Shown: one piece after another, positions 1 through 6,920 of the stretch
Layout: every line of letters starts with the position of its first letter
Position numbering within the stretch: the stretch's first letter is position 1
DNA from: Granulosicoccaceae bacterium
Lineage (GTDB): Bacteria; Pseudomonadota; Gammaproteobacteria; Granulosicoccales; Granulosicoccaceae
Direction: 5' to 3'
Length of the DNA stretch: 9,151 bases
NCBI GenBank assembly: GCA_023301405.1
Contig: JALZUX010000088.1
Span: forward strand, 1 to 9,151
Position numbers and translations under genes: made by a program
The notes under the pieces: model-generated
The model's database searches: none
Seen by the model: the letters and a program-made list of their open reading frames with translations, nothing else
Told to the model about the DNA's origin: nothing

Positions 1-246
1 AAATTATTCACCGAAGGTTTTTGTTTGCCGGCCGGTGAAGCCTACGCAGCAGTTGAGCACCCGAAAGGTGAGTTTGGTTGTTACTTGGTGTCAGATGGTG
101 CAAACAAACCCTATCGATTAAAGGTCAGACCGCCCGGCTTTTATCACCTAGCATCTCTCAACGAGATGGTAAGCGGGCACATGTTGTCAGATGTGGTTGC
201 GGTGATAGGAACACAGGATATCGTGTTTGGTGAGGTAGATAGATGA
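1..246 (+). CDS. nuoD: NADH-quinone oxidoreductase subunit D (49 kDa type), C-terminal fragment
   Basis: This is the last 81 codons of a gene that begins before the window, read in frame 1 and ending at TGA 244-246. NuoD sits in the peripheral arm next to the membrane and, with NuoB and NuoH, forms the quinone-reduction site. The fragment shows the typical family ending: [17 protein letters not shown], then [40 protein letters not shown] and the terminal VDR. The quinone-contacting His/Tyr of the family lie in the N-terminal part and cannot be checked here. It is also impossible to tell whether this is a stand-alone nuoD or the 3' end of a fused nuoCD, as found in E. coli and Pseudomonas. The stop overlaps the nuoE start by four bases (ATGA). 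Identification is secure from the motif pattern and from the neighbouring nuo genes. Confidence 0.96.
   Translation, partial: KLFTEGFCLPAGEAYAAVEHPKGEFGCYLVSDGANKPYRLKVRPPGFYHLASLNEMVSGHMLSDVVAVIGTQDIVFGEVDR
232..236 (+). promoter_or_regulatory. Ribosome binding site of nuoE
   Basis: GAGGT lies inside the last codons of nuoD, six bases before the ATG at 243. It is a good match to the Shine-Dalgarno core. It supports that ATG as the nuoE start, with initiation coupled to termination of nuoD through the ATGA overlap. Confidence 0.7.
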
Positions 247-749
247 GCGCCAGCGACAACAACAATAGTTCAATTCTTGACGCCCACTCGGTAGAAGAAA
301 TTGATAACTGGCTTGAGCGCTACCCGCCTGATCAGAAACAATCAGCGGTGTTGGCGGCGCTTCGTGCTGTGCAACATCACAATGACGGCTTTCTAACCGT
401 TGAGCTAATGGACGCGGTGGCTGAAAAGCTTGAAATGTCCAATATCGCTGTGTATGAAGTCGCGTCTTTTTATTCAATGTTTGAAACAAAGCCGGTGGGT
501 AAGCATTGCGTGGCGATTTGTACCAACATCAGTTGTATGCTTATGGGTAGCGAAACCATCGTGAACCACGTTGAAAAAAAGTACGGCATTAAACTGGGTG
601 AAAGTACGGCTGACGGCAAAATTTATTTGAAAGTAGAAGAAGAGTGTCTTGCCGGTTGTGACGGCGGACCAATGATGCAGGTGGATCATGTCTATCACAT
701 GAAACTCACGCCTGAAAAAGTAGATAAAATTCTGGATTCACTGGAGTAG
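243..749 (+). CDS. nuoE: NADH-quinone oxidoreductase subunit E (24 kDa, [2Fe-2S] N1a)
   Basis: A 168-residue protein of usual family length with a thioredoxin-like [2Fe-2S] domain. It partners NuoF in the NADH dehydrogenase module and carries cluster N1a, which lies beside the main electron path. An N-terminal helical region (about 15-80) includes the characteristic EVASFYSMF at 72-80. The four expected ligands are visible: C93 and C98 in CTNISC, and C135 and C139 in ECLAGC. A further cysteine, C89, precedes the first pair and is not a family ligand. The residues after C139 read DGGPMMQV, closer to the E. coli form (CDKGP) than to the common C..AP form. The ATG overlaps the nuoD stop and has a GAGGT site upstream. 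It ends six bases before nuoF. Cytoplasmic, peripheral arm. Confidence 0.97.
   Translation: MSASDNNNSSILDAHSVEEIDNWLERYPPDQKQSAVLAALRAVQHHNDGFLTVELMDAVAEKLEMSNIAVYEVASFYSMFETKPVGKHCVAICTNISCMLMGSETIVNHVEKKYGIKLGESTADGKIYLKVEEECLAGCDGGPMMQVDHVYHMKLTPEKVDKILDSLE
743..746 (+). promoter_or_regulatory. Ribosome binding site supporting the GTG start of nuoF
   Basis: GGAG at the 3' end of nuoE stands nine bases before the GTG at 756. No ATG in the right frame lies nearby, and the protein aligned by eye to the family begins here, so this site decides in favour of a GTG start. Confidence 0.65.
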
Positions 750-755
750 CTACAC

Positions 756-2060
756 GTGAAACACGAACCCAATCAAGTTTGTTACACCACGCTCAAGTTC
801 GACCAGCCGTGGACTTATGATAACTACCTTAAAATAGGCGGTTATGAGGCGTGGAATAAAATTGTCTCCGAGAAAATATCCCCGGAAGACGTAGTTGCAG
901 AGATCAAAGCGTCAGGATTGCGTGGCAGAGGGGGGGCAGGTTTCCCCACCGGCCTCAAGTGGTCGTTCATGCCTAAGCCTTCAGAGGGCAGCCAAAACTA
1001 CCTGGTGGTTAATAGCGATGAATCAGAGCCAGGCACTTGCAAGGATCGAGATATTCATCGATTTAATCCACACGCCTTGATCGAAGGCATGTTGATCGGT
1101 TGCTACTCTATTGGTGCGACTGTTGGATATAACTATATGCGTGGCGAGTGGATGGATGAACCATTCAAGCGATTTGAAGGGGCTGTAGTAGAAGCCTATG
1201 CAAACGGTTGGGCAGGCAAAGACATAAAAGGCTCCGGACTGAATATAGATGTCATCGGTACCCTTGGAGCTGGCGCCTACATTTGCGGTGAAGAAACCGC
1301 ACTTTTAGAATCACTTGAAGGCAAAAAAGGCCAGCCAAGATTTAAACCACCTTTCCCAGCCAACTTCGGATTGTATGGTAAGCCAACAACAATAAATAAC
1401 ACTGAATCTGTAGCATCGACTTCTGCAATCATGCGCAACGGTGCACAGTGGTTCCAAGATCTGGGGGTTGAAAATTCCGGCGGCCAGAAATGTTTTTCAA
1501 TGTCCGGACATGTGAATAATCCGGGTAACTTTGAAATAAGCCTTGGTACCCCGTTTAGTGAATTACTGGAAATGGCTGGTGGTGTGACTGGCGGGCGTAA
1601 GCTTAAGGCTGTGATACCCGGTGGGTCTTCAATGCCGGTGTTGCCTGGTGAAATTATGCTAGCAACCAACATGGATTACGATTCCATTGCAAAGTCTGGC
1701 TCCATGTTGGGTTCTGGTGCGGTAATTTCGATGGATGAAACCACCGATATGGTCAAGGCGCTGTGCCGAATTTCGCGGTTTTATTATTCTGAAAGCTGTG
1801 GTCAGTGCACACCGTGTCGTGAAGGGACTGGTTGGTTATACAGAATGCTGGTCAGAATTATAGACGGCAAGGGCCGACCGGAAGACATAGACAAACTTGA
1901 GGACATTGCTGCAAAAATTGCGGGTCGAACAATATGTGCGCTAGGCGAAGCCGCTGCTTGGCCGGTGCAAGGAATGCTGCGCCACTTTCGCCCGGAGTTT
2001 GAATATTACGTAGAACACAAGCGAAGCCTTGTGCAAGAAAAACTGGGAACAGCTGCGTGA
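756..2060 (+). CDS. nuoF: NADH-quinone oxidoreductase subunit F (51 kDa, NADH/FMN, [4Fe-4S] N3)
   Basis: A 434-residue flavoprotein that oxidises NADH on FMN and passes electrons to cluster N3, the entry point of complex I in the cytoplasmic arm. The glycine-rich nucleotide loop GRGGAGFPTGLKW is at 57-69. The FMN/NADH pocket shows NSDESEPGTCKDRD at 86-99 and GAGAYICGEETALLESLEG at 171-189, including the acidic residues expected near FMN (E91, E179, E180). The SLBB-like region follows, at about 245-330. The N3 ligands are C348, C351 and C354 in SCGQCTPCREG, plus C394 in TICALGE. Length fits the family. It starts at GTG 756 behind GGAG 743-746, six bases after nuoE. The TGA stop is followed at once by an overlapping ATG (TGATG), which opens a short frame leading to nuoG. 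Nothing is missing or broken. Confidence 0.98.
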   Translation: MKHEPNQVCYTTLKFDQPWTYDNYLKIGGYEAWNKIVSEKISPEDVVAEIKASGLRGRGGAGFPTGLKWSFMPKPSEGSQNYLVVNSDESEPGTCKDRDIHRFNPHALIEGMLIGCYSIGATVGYNYMRGEWMDEPFKRFEGAVVEAYANGWAGKDIKGSGLNIDVIGTLGAGAYICGEETALLESLEGKKGQPRFKPPFPANFGLYGKPTTINNTESVASTSAIMRNGAQWFQDLGVENSGGQKCFSMSGHVNNPGNFEISLGTPFSELLEMAGGVTGGRKLKAVIPGGSSMPVLPGEIMLATNMDYDSIAKSGSMLGSGAVISMDETTDMVKALCRISRFYYSESCGQCTPCREGTGWLYRMLVRIIDGKGRPEDIDKLEDIAAKIAGRTICALGEAAAWPVQGMLRHFRPEFEYYVEHKRSLVQEKLGTAA

Positions 2061-2116
2061 TGAATAAAACGCAGGCATTTGGCTACGGTGGCAATACAAC
2101 CGGTACAAAAAGATGA
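2060..2116 (+). CDS. Possible 18-codon small ORF bridging nuoF and nuoG
   Basis: A short frame encodes [18 protein letters not shown]. Its ATG shares one base with the nuoF stop (TGATG at 2058-2062). Its TGA lies inside the nuoG start (ATGA at 2113-2116). It therefore occupies the only sizeable gap in the operon exactly, with coupling overlaps at both ends. GGGAA at 2045-2049 lies about ten bases upstream and could serve as a weak ribosome binding site. By contrast, nuoG has no clear Shine-Dalgarno sequence of its own, so ribosomes finishing this frame could be the ones that start nuoG. The peptide is rich in Gly, Thr and Asn, has no membrane segment and no recognisable domain. It could be a translational relay, a real small protein or chance. 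The nuoG ATGA supplies the stop automatically, and the open stretch is short. No function is claimed. Confidence 0.35.
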   Translation: MNKTQAFGYGGNTTGTKR

Positions 2117-4485
2117 GTGACGACCTGATCAATATCACCGTTGACGGACAGCAACTAAAGGCCCGTAGAGGGCAAATGCTGATCGAGGTGACTGATGCCG
2201 CAGGTATAGAAATACCTCGATTTTGCTACCACAAAAAACTTACCGTGGCAGCTAATTGCCGGATGTGTCTGGTCGAAGTCGAAAAGGCACCTAAGCCGTT
2301 GCCTGCTTGCGCCACGCCGGTTGCTCCAGACATGATCGTGAAAACCAGCTCCGAACTCGCTAAGGGTGCACAGGCTGGCACCATGGAATTTCTACTCATA
2401 AACCATCCTCTCGATTGCCCCATTTGTGATCAAGGCGGTGAGTGCGAGTTGCAGGATATAGCGATGGGTTATGGTAATAGTTCATCGGACTATATTGAAA
2501 CCAAGCGGGTAGTGATGGACAAAAACATCGGACCGTTGATTTCAACAGAATTAACCCGCTGCATTCACTGCACCCGTTGCGTGCGTTTTGGTGAAGAGAT
2601 CGCAGGCATCAGAGAATTAGGCGCTACCGGGCGTGGCGAAAACATGCGTATCGGCACTTACATCGCCAAAAGCGTTAATTCAGAACTTTCAGGTAACGTG
2701 ATCGATCTGTGTCCTGTGGGGGCCTTGACCGCTAAGCCGTCCAGGTTTTCCGCTCGTTCATGGGAACTGAGCCAACATGCGACAGTGAGCCCCCACGATA
2801 GTGTCGGAAGCAATGTCTATTTGCACGTTGGGAATGGATCAGTCACCAGAGCCGTACCCCGTGAAAATGAATCAGTAAACGAAACCTGGATTGCCGATCG
2901 CGATCGTTTTAGTTACGAAGGTCTGTACAGCGCTGATCGAATTCAATCGCCAATGCTTCGCATTGATGGTGAACTGAAAGCCGTCGATTGGCCAACGGCT
3001 TTAGCAGCCACAGCAACTGCTCTGCGCGAGGCGGTCGACAAGCATGGTGCTAAATCTATTGCCGCACTTGGTTCATCAACAGCAACGCTTGAAGAACAAT
3101 ATTTACTGCAAAAGCTGATGCGTTCACTTGGCAGTAACAACGTTGACCATCGCCTAACGCAAATAGACTACTCAGATCAAAGTCAGGCACCTGTGATGCC
3201 GTGGCTTGGAATGTCACTTGAAGAACTCGAAAACGTAGACGCGGGTTTGTTGATCGGTTCGAATGTGCGAAAAGAGCAACCGCTGGCCGGTCTGCGTCTT
3301 CGTAAGGCTGCACTGAAAGGTGCACCGATCAGTTTTATTAATCCGAGGGTTTATCCTCCGAACTTCGAGCCTCTGCATAATATTGGAGCCTCACCGCGAG
3401 ATATGCTGTTGCAACTGCTGAGCGTGGCTATCGCCTGTGACTGTAAAGATGAAGCAGTCACCAAAATTGCATCGCAGGCGACTGTCGGTGATGAGCACCG
3501 GGAAATCGCCAAAAGCTTGAAAGATGCCAAGAATCCAATTGTTCTGTTGGGTAATACGGCTGTTATTCACCCGAACTACTCCAGTTTGCGTGCGTTGGCC
3601 AGTTGCATATCAAAGGCAACTGGTGCGGTCTTTGGTTACTTGCCTGAAGGCGGTAATACAGCCGGGGCATGGCTTGCGGGTTGTGTTCCACATAGGGGCG
3701 TGGCTGGCGCAACTATCGAAAAAGCCGGGCTAAATGCAGCTGAAATGCTAGAGGCTCAGTTGCAGGTTTTTATCCTGATGGGCGTTGAACCCAGATACGA
3801 ACAAATAAACAGTGCACAGGCGCGTGAGCAAATCAACAACGCCACAACGATAATTCTGTCTACACACTTAAGTAAGCACGCTGTCGATCACGCCGATATT
3901 GTTTTGCCTTCCGCAGCATTTTCAGAGACCGCTGGAACCTTTGTGAATGCAGTAGGTAGTTGGCAAATGTTCAGTGGGGCAGCCGCACCACCAGGGGAAG
4001 GTCGACCTGCCTGGAAAATTTTACGGGTTCTTGGTACTGAGTTGGGACTGGAAGGCTTCGCTTACAATGATGTGGTCGGCGTACGAGATGAATTGAAAGG
4101 TCTATGTCGGGAAATACAGCTAGGCAACGATTACACAGCGACAGACATCGATATCCCCGAGCACAAAGCTAGTGGCAAAAGCCTGTTGCGGTGCGGTGAT
4201 CTTCCTGCTTATAAATCAGACATGTTAGTCAGGCGCGCCCGATCTCTGCAAAAGACTGCAGATGCCCAGCAAAATTTTGTCACCCTTAACGGCGCTGACC
4301 TTAAAGCACTTGGTTTAGCAGAAGATGCAGTCGTTAATCTTGAACAAGACGGCGCGACTGTCATGTTAAGCGTTAAGCGTGATGACGGTATTCCAGCCGG
4401 TTGTGCATGGTTGCCGATTGGAAGTATCGATCTGGCAGGGTTTGGCAGTCTGTTTGAGCCGGTCACTTTAGTTCCGGGGGGCTAG
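2113..4485 (+). CDS. nuoG: NADH-quinone oxidoreductase subunit G (75 kDa, Fe-S clusters N1b, N4, N5)
   Basis: A 790-residue protein that wires electrons from NuoF towards NuoI in the peripheral arm. Residues 1-80 are a [2Fe-2S] ferredoxin domain with N1b ligands C38, C49, C52 and C66. The His/Cys motif for N5 is H98, C102, C105 and C111. The N4 ligands are C150, C153 and C156 in CIHCTRC, plus C200 in DLCPVGAL. From about 220 the protein follows the molybdopterin-oxidoreductase fold without any sign of cofactor function. The final 75 or so residues look like the dinucleotide-binding beta-barrel domain. The four cysteines of the extra N7 cluster of E. coli NuoG are absent; the matching stretch reads [12 protein letters not shown] (224-235). 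The protein is shorter than the roughly 900-residue E. coli form. The ATG at 2113 gives the natural family N-terminus, with only a weak ribosome binding site, and overlaps the end of an upstream 18-codon frame. Confidence 0.97.
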   Translation: MSDDLINITVDGQQLKARRGQMLIEVTDAAGIEIPRFCYHKKLTVAANCRMCLVEVEKAPKPLPACATPVAPDMIVKTSSELAKGAQAGTMEFLLINHPLDCPICDQGGECELQDIAMGYGNSSSDYIETKRVVMDKNIGPLISTELTRCIHCTRCVRFGEEIAGIRELGATGRGENMRIGTYIAKSVNSELSGNVIDLCPVGALTAKPSRFSARSWELSQHATVSPHDSVGSNVYLHVGNGSVTRAVPRENESVNETWIADRDRFSYEGLYSADRIQSPMLRIDGELKAVDWPTALAATATALREAVDKHGAKSIAALGSSTATLEEQYLLQKLMRSLGSNNVDHRLTQIDYSDQSQAPVMPWLGMSLEELENVDAGLLIGSNVRKEQPLAGLRLRKAALKGAPISFINPRVYPPNFEPLHNIGASPRDMLLQLLSVAIACDCKDEAVTKIASQATVGDEHREIAKSLKDAKNPIVLLGNTAVIHPNYSSLRALASCISKATGAVFGYLPEGGNTAGAWLAGCVPHRGVAGATIEKAGLNAAEMLEAQLQVFILMGVEPRYEQINSAQAREQINNATTIILSTHLSKHAVDHADIVLPSAAFSETAGTFVNAVGSWQMFSGAAAPPGEGRPAWKILRVLGTELGLEGFAYNDVVGVRDELKGLCREIQLGNDYTATDIDIPEHKASGKSLLRCGDLPAYKSDMLVRRARSLQKTADAQQNFVTLNGADLKALGLAEDAVVNLEQDGATVMLSVKRDDGIPAGCAWLPIGSIDLAGFGSLFEPVTLVPGG

Positions 4486-4489
4486 AGAA

Positions 4490-5506
4490 ATGGGATTTTT
4501 TGAAGGGTTGTGGCTACTGATCTGGACAGTCTTAAAGGTCATGCTAATTATCGTGCCGTTGCTCCTGTCTGTGGCGTACCTGACTTATGCAGAGCGGAAG
4601 GTTATTGGTGCCATTCAGGTTAGAAAAGGACCCAATAGAGTAGGGTGGGGTGGTTTGTTACAGCCCATCGCTGACGTTCTTAAGCTGTTGACCAAAGAGG
4701 TTCTGGTCCCGACTAATTCACACCGTTTTCTATTTTTAGTAGCCCCTATTTTGTCCTTGGCCCCGGCTTTTGCAGCTTGGGCGGTAATACCATTTAGCGA
4801 CACCAAAGTACTTGCTGATGTAAATGCCGGTCTCTTATACGTGCTGGCGCTGACATCACTTGGCGTTTATGGCGTTATTGTGGCGGGGTGGGCATCCAAT
4901 TCAAAGTATGCGTTTCTGGGTGCAATGCGTTCTGCAGCGCAAATTGTGTCCTACGAAATAGCGATGGGTTTTGCGTTAGTTGGCGTAATAATGCTTAGCG
5001 GTAGTCTGAACTTAGGCGATATCGTGCGCGCACAGGAAGGTAATATACTTCATTGGTTCTGGATACCTTTGTTCCCGCTGTTTATTGTGTATTTTATATC
5101 CGGTGTTGCAGAGACCAACCGTGCACCGTTTGACGTAGCGGAAGGCGAGTCAGAAATCGTCGCGGGCTTTCACGTAGACTATTCAGGAATGGCTTTCGCG
5201 TTATTCTTTTTGGCTGAATACGCTAACATGATCATGATAGCGGCATTAACGGTGATTTTGTTCCTAGGCGGCTGGTTGTCACCCATACCATTTATTCCTG
5301 ATGGCATAGGTTGGTTCTTTGGCAAGACTGGCTTTGTATTGTTTTTCTTTCTTTGGTTTCGCGCAACTTTTCCGCGATATCGCTACGATCAGATCATGCG
5401 CTTGGGCTGGAAGGTTTTTATTCCAGTCACAATCACATGGCTCACCGTAGTGGGACTAGCAATTCTGCTAGAAATCGAACCCTGGTTTGCAGTGAGAGCG
5501 GCTTGA
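4490..5506 (+). CDS. nuoH: NADH-quinone oxidoreductase subunit H (ND1 type, quinone-channel membrane subunit)
   Basis: A 338-residue membrane protein with about eight hydrophobic segments (near 10-32, 80-101, 112-133, 150-172, 187-206, 236-260, 275-292 and 308-329). It forms the heel joining the membrane arm to the peripheral arm and lines the quinone tunnel. Family signatures are clear: [20 protein letters not shown] at 33-52, [15 protein letters not shown] at 146-160 with the conserved membrane Glu E156, and [20 protein letters not shown] at 207-226, the acidic loop implicated in coupling quinone reduction to pumping (E208, D215, E218, E220, E222). The loop wording is of beta/gammaproteobacterial type. 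It starts at ATG 4490, four bases after nuoG, with a run of six G at 4476-4481 as the only ribosome-binding candidate. It ends one base before the nuoI start. Complete and intact. Confidence 0.98.
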   Translation: MGFFEGLWLLIWTVLKVMLIIVPLLLSVAYLTYAERKVIGAIQVRKGPNRVGWGGLLQPIADVLKLLTKEVLVPTNSHRFLFLVAPILSLAPAFAAWAVIPFSDTKVLADVNAGLLYVLALTSLGVYGVIVAGWASNSKYAFLGAMRSAAQIVSYEIAMGFALVGVIMLSGSLNLGDIVRAQEGNILHWFWIPLFPLFIVYFISGVAETNRAPFDVAEGESEIVAGFHVDYSGMAFALFFLAEYANMIMIAALTVILFLGGWLSPIPFIPDGIGWFFGKTGFVLFFFLWFRATFPRYRYDQIMRLGWKVFIPVTITWLTVVGLAILLEIEPWFAVRAA

Positions 5507-5507
5507 T

Positions 5508-5999
5508 ATGACTGGTAACGTTAAAGGCTATTTTAAAAGCTTTTTGCTTCTTGAGTTACTCAAGGGCATGAGCTTGACTGGTCGCTATCTGTTTGCGAAA
5601 AAATTCACGGTTCAGTACCCGGAAGAAAAAACGCCTCAGTCGCCCCGCTTTCGCGGCTTACACGCACTACGCCGCTACTCGAACGGCGAGGAACGTTGCA
5701 TAGCTTGCAAATTGTGCGAGGCAGTGTGCCCGGCACTGGCGATCACCATTGATTCAGAAGAGCGCGCCGATAACACCCGCCGTACCACTCGCTATGACAT
5801 CGATCTTTTCAAATGTATTTTTTGTGGCTTTTGCGAAGAGGCCTGCCCGGTCGATTCGATTGTCGAAACCCGGATTTTTGAATACCACTTTGAGAAACGT
5901 GGTGAGCAAATTATGACCAAAGACAAGTTGCTCGCCATCGGCGATAAGTTTGAAGCCCAAATCGCTGCCGATCGTGCAGTTGATGCGCCGTTTCGTTGA
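5508..5999 (+). CDS. nuoI: NADH-quinone oxidoreductase subunit I (23 kDa, 2x[4Fe-4S] N6a/N6b)
   Basis: A 163-residue ferredoxin-like subunit, the usual length for the family. It carries clusters N6a and N6b, which relay electrons from NuoG towards NuoB. An amphipathic N-terminal helix (about 5-30, [20 protein letters not shown]) is expected to lie on the membrane surface near Nuo[12 protein letters not shown] at 47-57 is a strong family signature. The two binding motifs are C64-x2-C67-x2-C70-x3-C74 and C103-x2-C106-x2-C109-x3-C113, both complete and each followed by Pro. The ATG at 5508 is separated from the nuoH stop by a single base, and GAGAG at 5494-5498 may act as a ribosome binding site inside nuoH. 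This suggests re-initiation by the same ribosomes. It ends nine bases before nuoJ. Confidence 0.98.
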   Translation: MTGNVKGYFKSFLLLELLKGMSLTGRYLFAKKFTVQYPEEKTPQSPRFRGLHALRRYSNGEERCIACKLCEAVCPALAITIDSEERADNTRRTTRYDIDLFKCIFCGFCEEACPVDSIVETRIFEYHFEKRGEQIMTKDKLLAIGDKFEAQIAADRAVDAPFR

Positions 6000-6001
6000 G
6001 G
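5998..6001 (+). promoter_or_regulatory. Ribosome binding site of nuoJ
   Basis: GAGG spans the end of the nuoI stop codon and the first bases of the spacer, seven bases before the ATG at 6009. Placement and sequence are good for a Shine-Dalgarno site. Confidence 0.6.
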
Positions 6002-6008
6002 CTCGATA

Positions 6009-6608
6009 ATGGACTTTAAACTACTTGTATTCTGGGTATTTTCGTTGGTATTGATTGGCGCCGCGATTGGTGTAATTACCACTCGCAACCCGGTTCAGGC
6101 AGCACTATTTCTGGTGTTGGCGTTTTTTAATAGCGCGATAATCTGGATGTTAATGGAAGCAGAGTTTCTTTCTATCACTCTGGTGTTGGTCTATGTTGGG
6201 GCCGTGATGGTGTTGTTTTTGTTTGTGGTGATGATGCTAGACATAAACAGTCTGCCACAACGCGAGGGCTTTACTCGATACCTGCCGCTGGGTGGTCTGA
6301 TTGTGACGGCCATTGTGGTTCAAATGATTTTTCTGATTAGAGTGCGCTGGTTTTCAGCAGAAAACTATCCGTCGCCAACGCCTCGCGGTGCGGACTATAG
6401 CAACACTGCAGAGTTGGGCTTGGCTATTTACACCGACTATATTCTTCAGTTTGAAATAGCAGCCGTGATTTTGCTGGTCGCAATTATCGCTGCGATCGCA
6501 CTCACCATGCGCCGCCGCCCTGATACTAAGTATCAAAGTCCTTCTGAGCAAGTGCAGGTTAAGAAAGAAGATCGCCTGCGTATTGTTTCAATGGATTCGG
6601 AGAAATAG
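6009..6608 (+). CDS. nuoJ: NADH-quinone oxidoreductase subunit J (ND6 type)
   Basis: A 199-residue integral membrane subunit with about five transmembrane segments (near 5-23, 30-50, 54-77, 93-112 and 145-167). It packs with NuoA, NuoH and NuoK at the start of the proton-translocating arm. Its third helix is the one known in the family to bend during catalysis. Conserved stretches are [19 protein letters not shown] at 25-43 and [20 protein letters not shown] at 52-71, followed by FVVMMLD. After the last helix there is a charged cytoplasmic tail of about 30 residues (168-199, RRRPDTKYQ and onward). This makes the protein a little longer than the E. coli form; such tails are common and variable. 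The ATG is preceded by GAGG at 5998-6001. The stop lies four bases before nuoK. Confidence 0.96.
   Translation: MDFKLLVFWVFSLVLIGAAIGVITTRNPVQAALFLVLAFFNSAIIWMLMEAEFLSITLVLVYVGAVMVLFLFVVMMLDINSLPQREGFTRYLPLGGLIVTAIVVQMIFLIRVRWFSAENYPSPTPRGADYSNTAELGLAIYTDYILQFEIAAVILLVAIIAAIALTMRRRPDTKYQSPSEQVQVKKEDRLRIVSMDSEK
6599..6602 (+). promoter_or_regulatory. Ribosome binding site deciding the nuoK start
   Basis: GGAG near the end of nuoJ stands ten bases before the ATG at 6613. It favours that ATG over an in-frame TTG at 6583, which would add ten residues ([10 protein letters not shown]) not typical of NuoK. Confidence 0.6.
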
Positions 6609-6612
6609 CCGA

Positions 6613-6918
6613 ATGATCCCTCTTTCTTACTATCTGACGCTCGGCGCTATTTTGTTCGGGATCAGTATCGCGGGTATTTTTCTTAACCGGAAAAATATCA
6701 TCATCATTTTAATGTCCATCGAGTTAATGCTGTTGGCCGTCAATATGAACTTTGTCGCGTTCTCCTATTTCCTGGGAGACACCGCAGGGCAGGTATTCGT
6801 TTTCTTTATTCTTACTGTTGCTGCGGCAGAAGCAGCCATAGGGTTAGCTATTCTTGTGGTGTTATTCAGAAATCGCGGTTCGATCAACGTTGCTGATCTT
6901 GACGAGCTTCAGGGGTAG
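6613..6918 (+). CDS. nuoK: NADH-quinone oxidoreductase subunit K (ND4L type)
   Basis: A 101-residue membrane protein with three transmembrane helices (near 5-23, 28-50 and 60-86), exactly the common family length when started at ATG 6613. It carries the two buried glutamates needed for proton transfer: E37 in [11 protein letters not shown] and E73 in [11 protein letters not shown], matching E36 and E72 of E. coli. The proton path of the membrane arm passes through them towards NuoN, NuoM and NuoL. The frame is also open further upstream to a TTG at 6583, but that start lies inside nuoJ and lacks support. GGAG at 6599-6602 points to the ATG. It lies four bases after nuoJ and two bases before nuoL. 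Confidence 0.97.
   Translation: MIPLSYYLTLGAILFGISIAGIFLNRKNIIIILMSIELMLLAVNMNFVAFSYFLGDTAGQVFVFFILTVAAAEAAIGLAILVVLFRNRGSINVADLDELQG
6911..6915 (+). promoter_or_regulatory. Ribosome binding site of nuoL
   Basis: AGGGG in the last codons of nuoK, five bases before the ATG at 6921. It is one of the stronger Shine-Dalgarno-like sites in the window. With only two bases between the genes, nuoL is probably translated by ribosomes leaving nuoK. Confidence 0.65.
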
Positions 6919-6920
6919 AT

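Noticed and set aside
187..489. 100-codon open frame on the minus strand
   Set aside because: Antisense to the end of nuoD and the first half of nuoE. Composition is irregular, with no family resemblance.
1277..1672. 131-codon open frame on the minus strand
   Set aside because: It lies wholly antisense to nuoF, whose translation is conserved throughout. The predicted protein has no recognisable domain and no upstream signals, so it is a shadow frame.
2061..2112. Possible terminator or promoter in the nuoF-nuoG spacer
   Set aside because: Only trivial 3-base pairings are visible, there is no U-run, and no convincing -35/-10 pair, so I do not call a regulatory element other than the short frame.
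5311..5511. 66-codon plus-strand frame inside the 3' end of nuoH
   Set aside because: Out-of-frame reading of the conserved last helices of NuoH. No signals or domain.
5792..6088. 98-codon minus-strand frame across the nuoI-nuoJ junction
   Set aside because: It mirrors the conserved coding of nuoI and nuoJ and shows no ribosome binding site or domain. Not a gene.
6583..6612. Ten-codon upstream extension of nuoK from a TTG
   Set aside because: NuoK proteins normally begin at the [15 protein letters not shown] start. The ATG at 6613 has a GGAG site upstream and gives the usual 101 residues.
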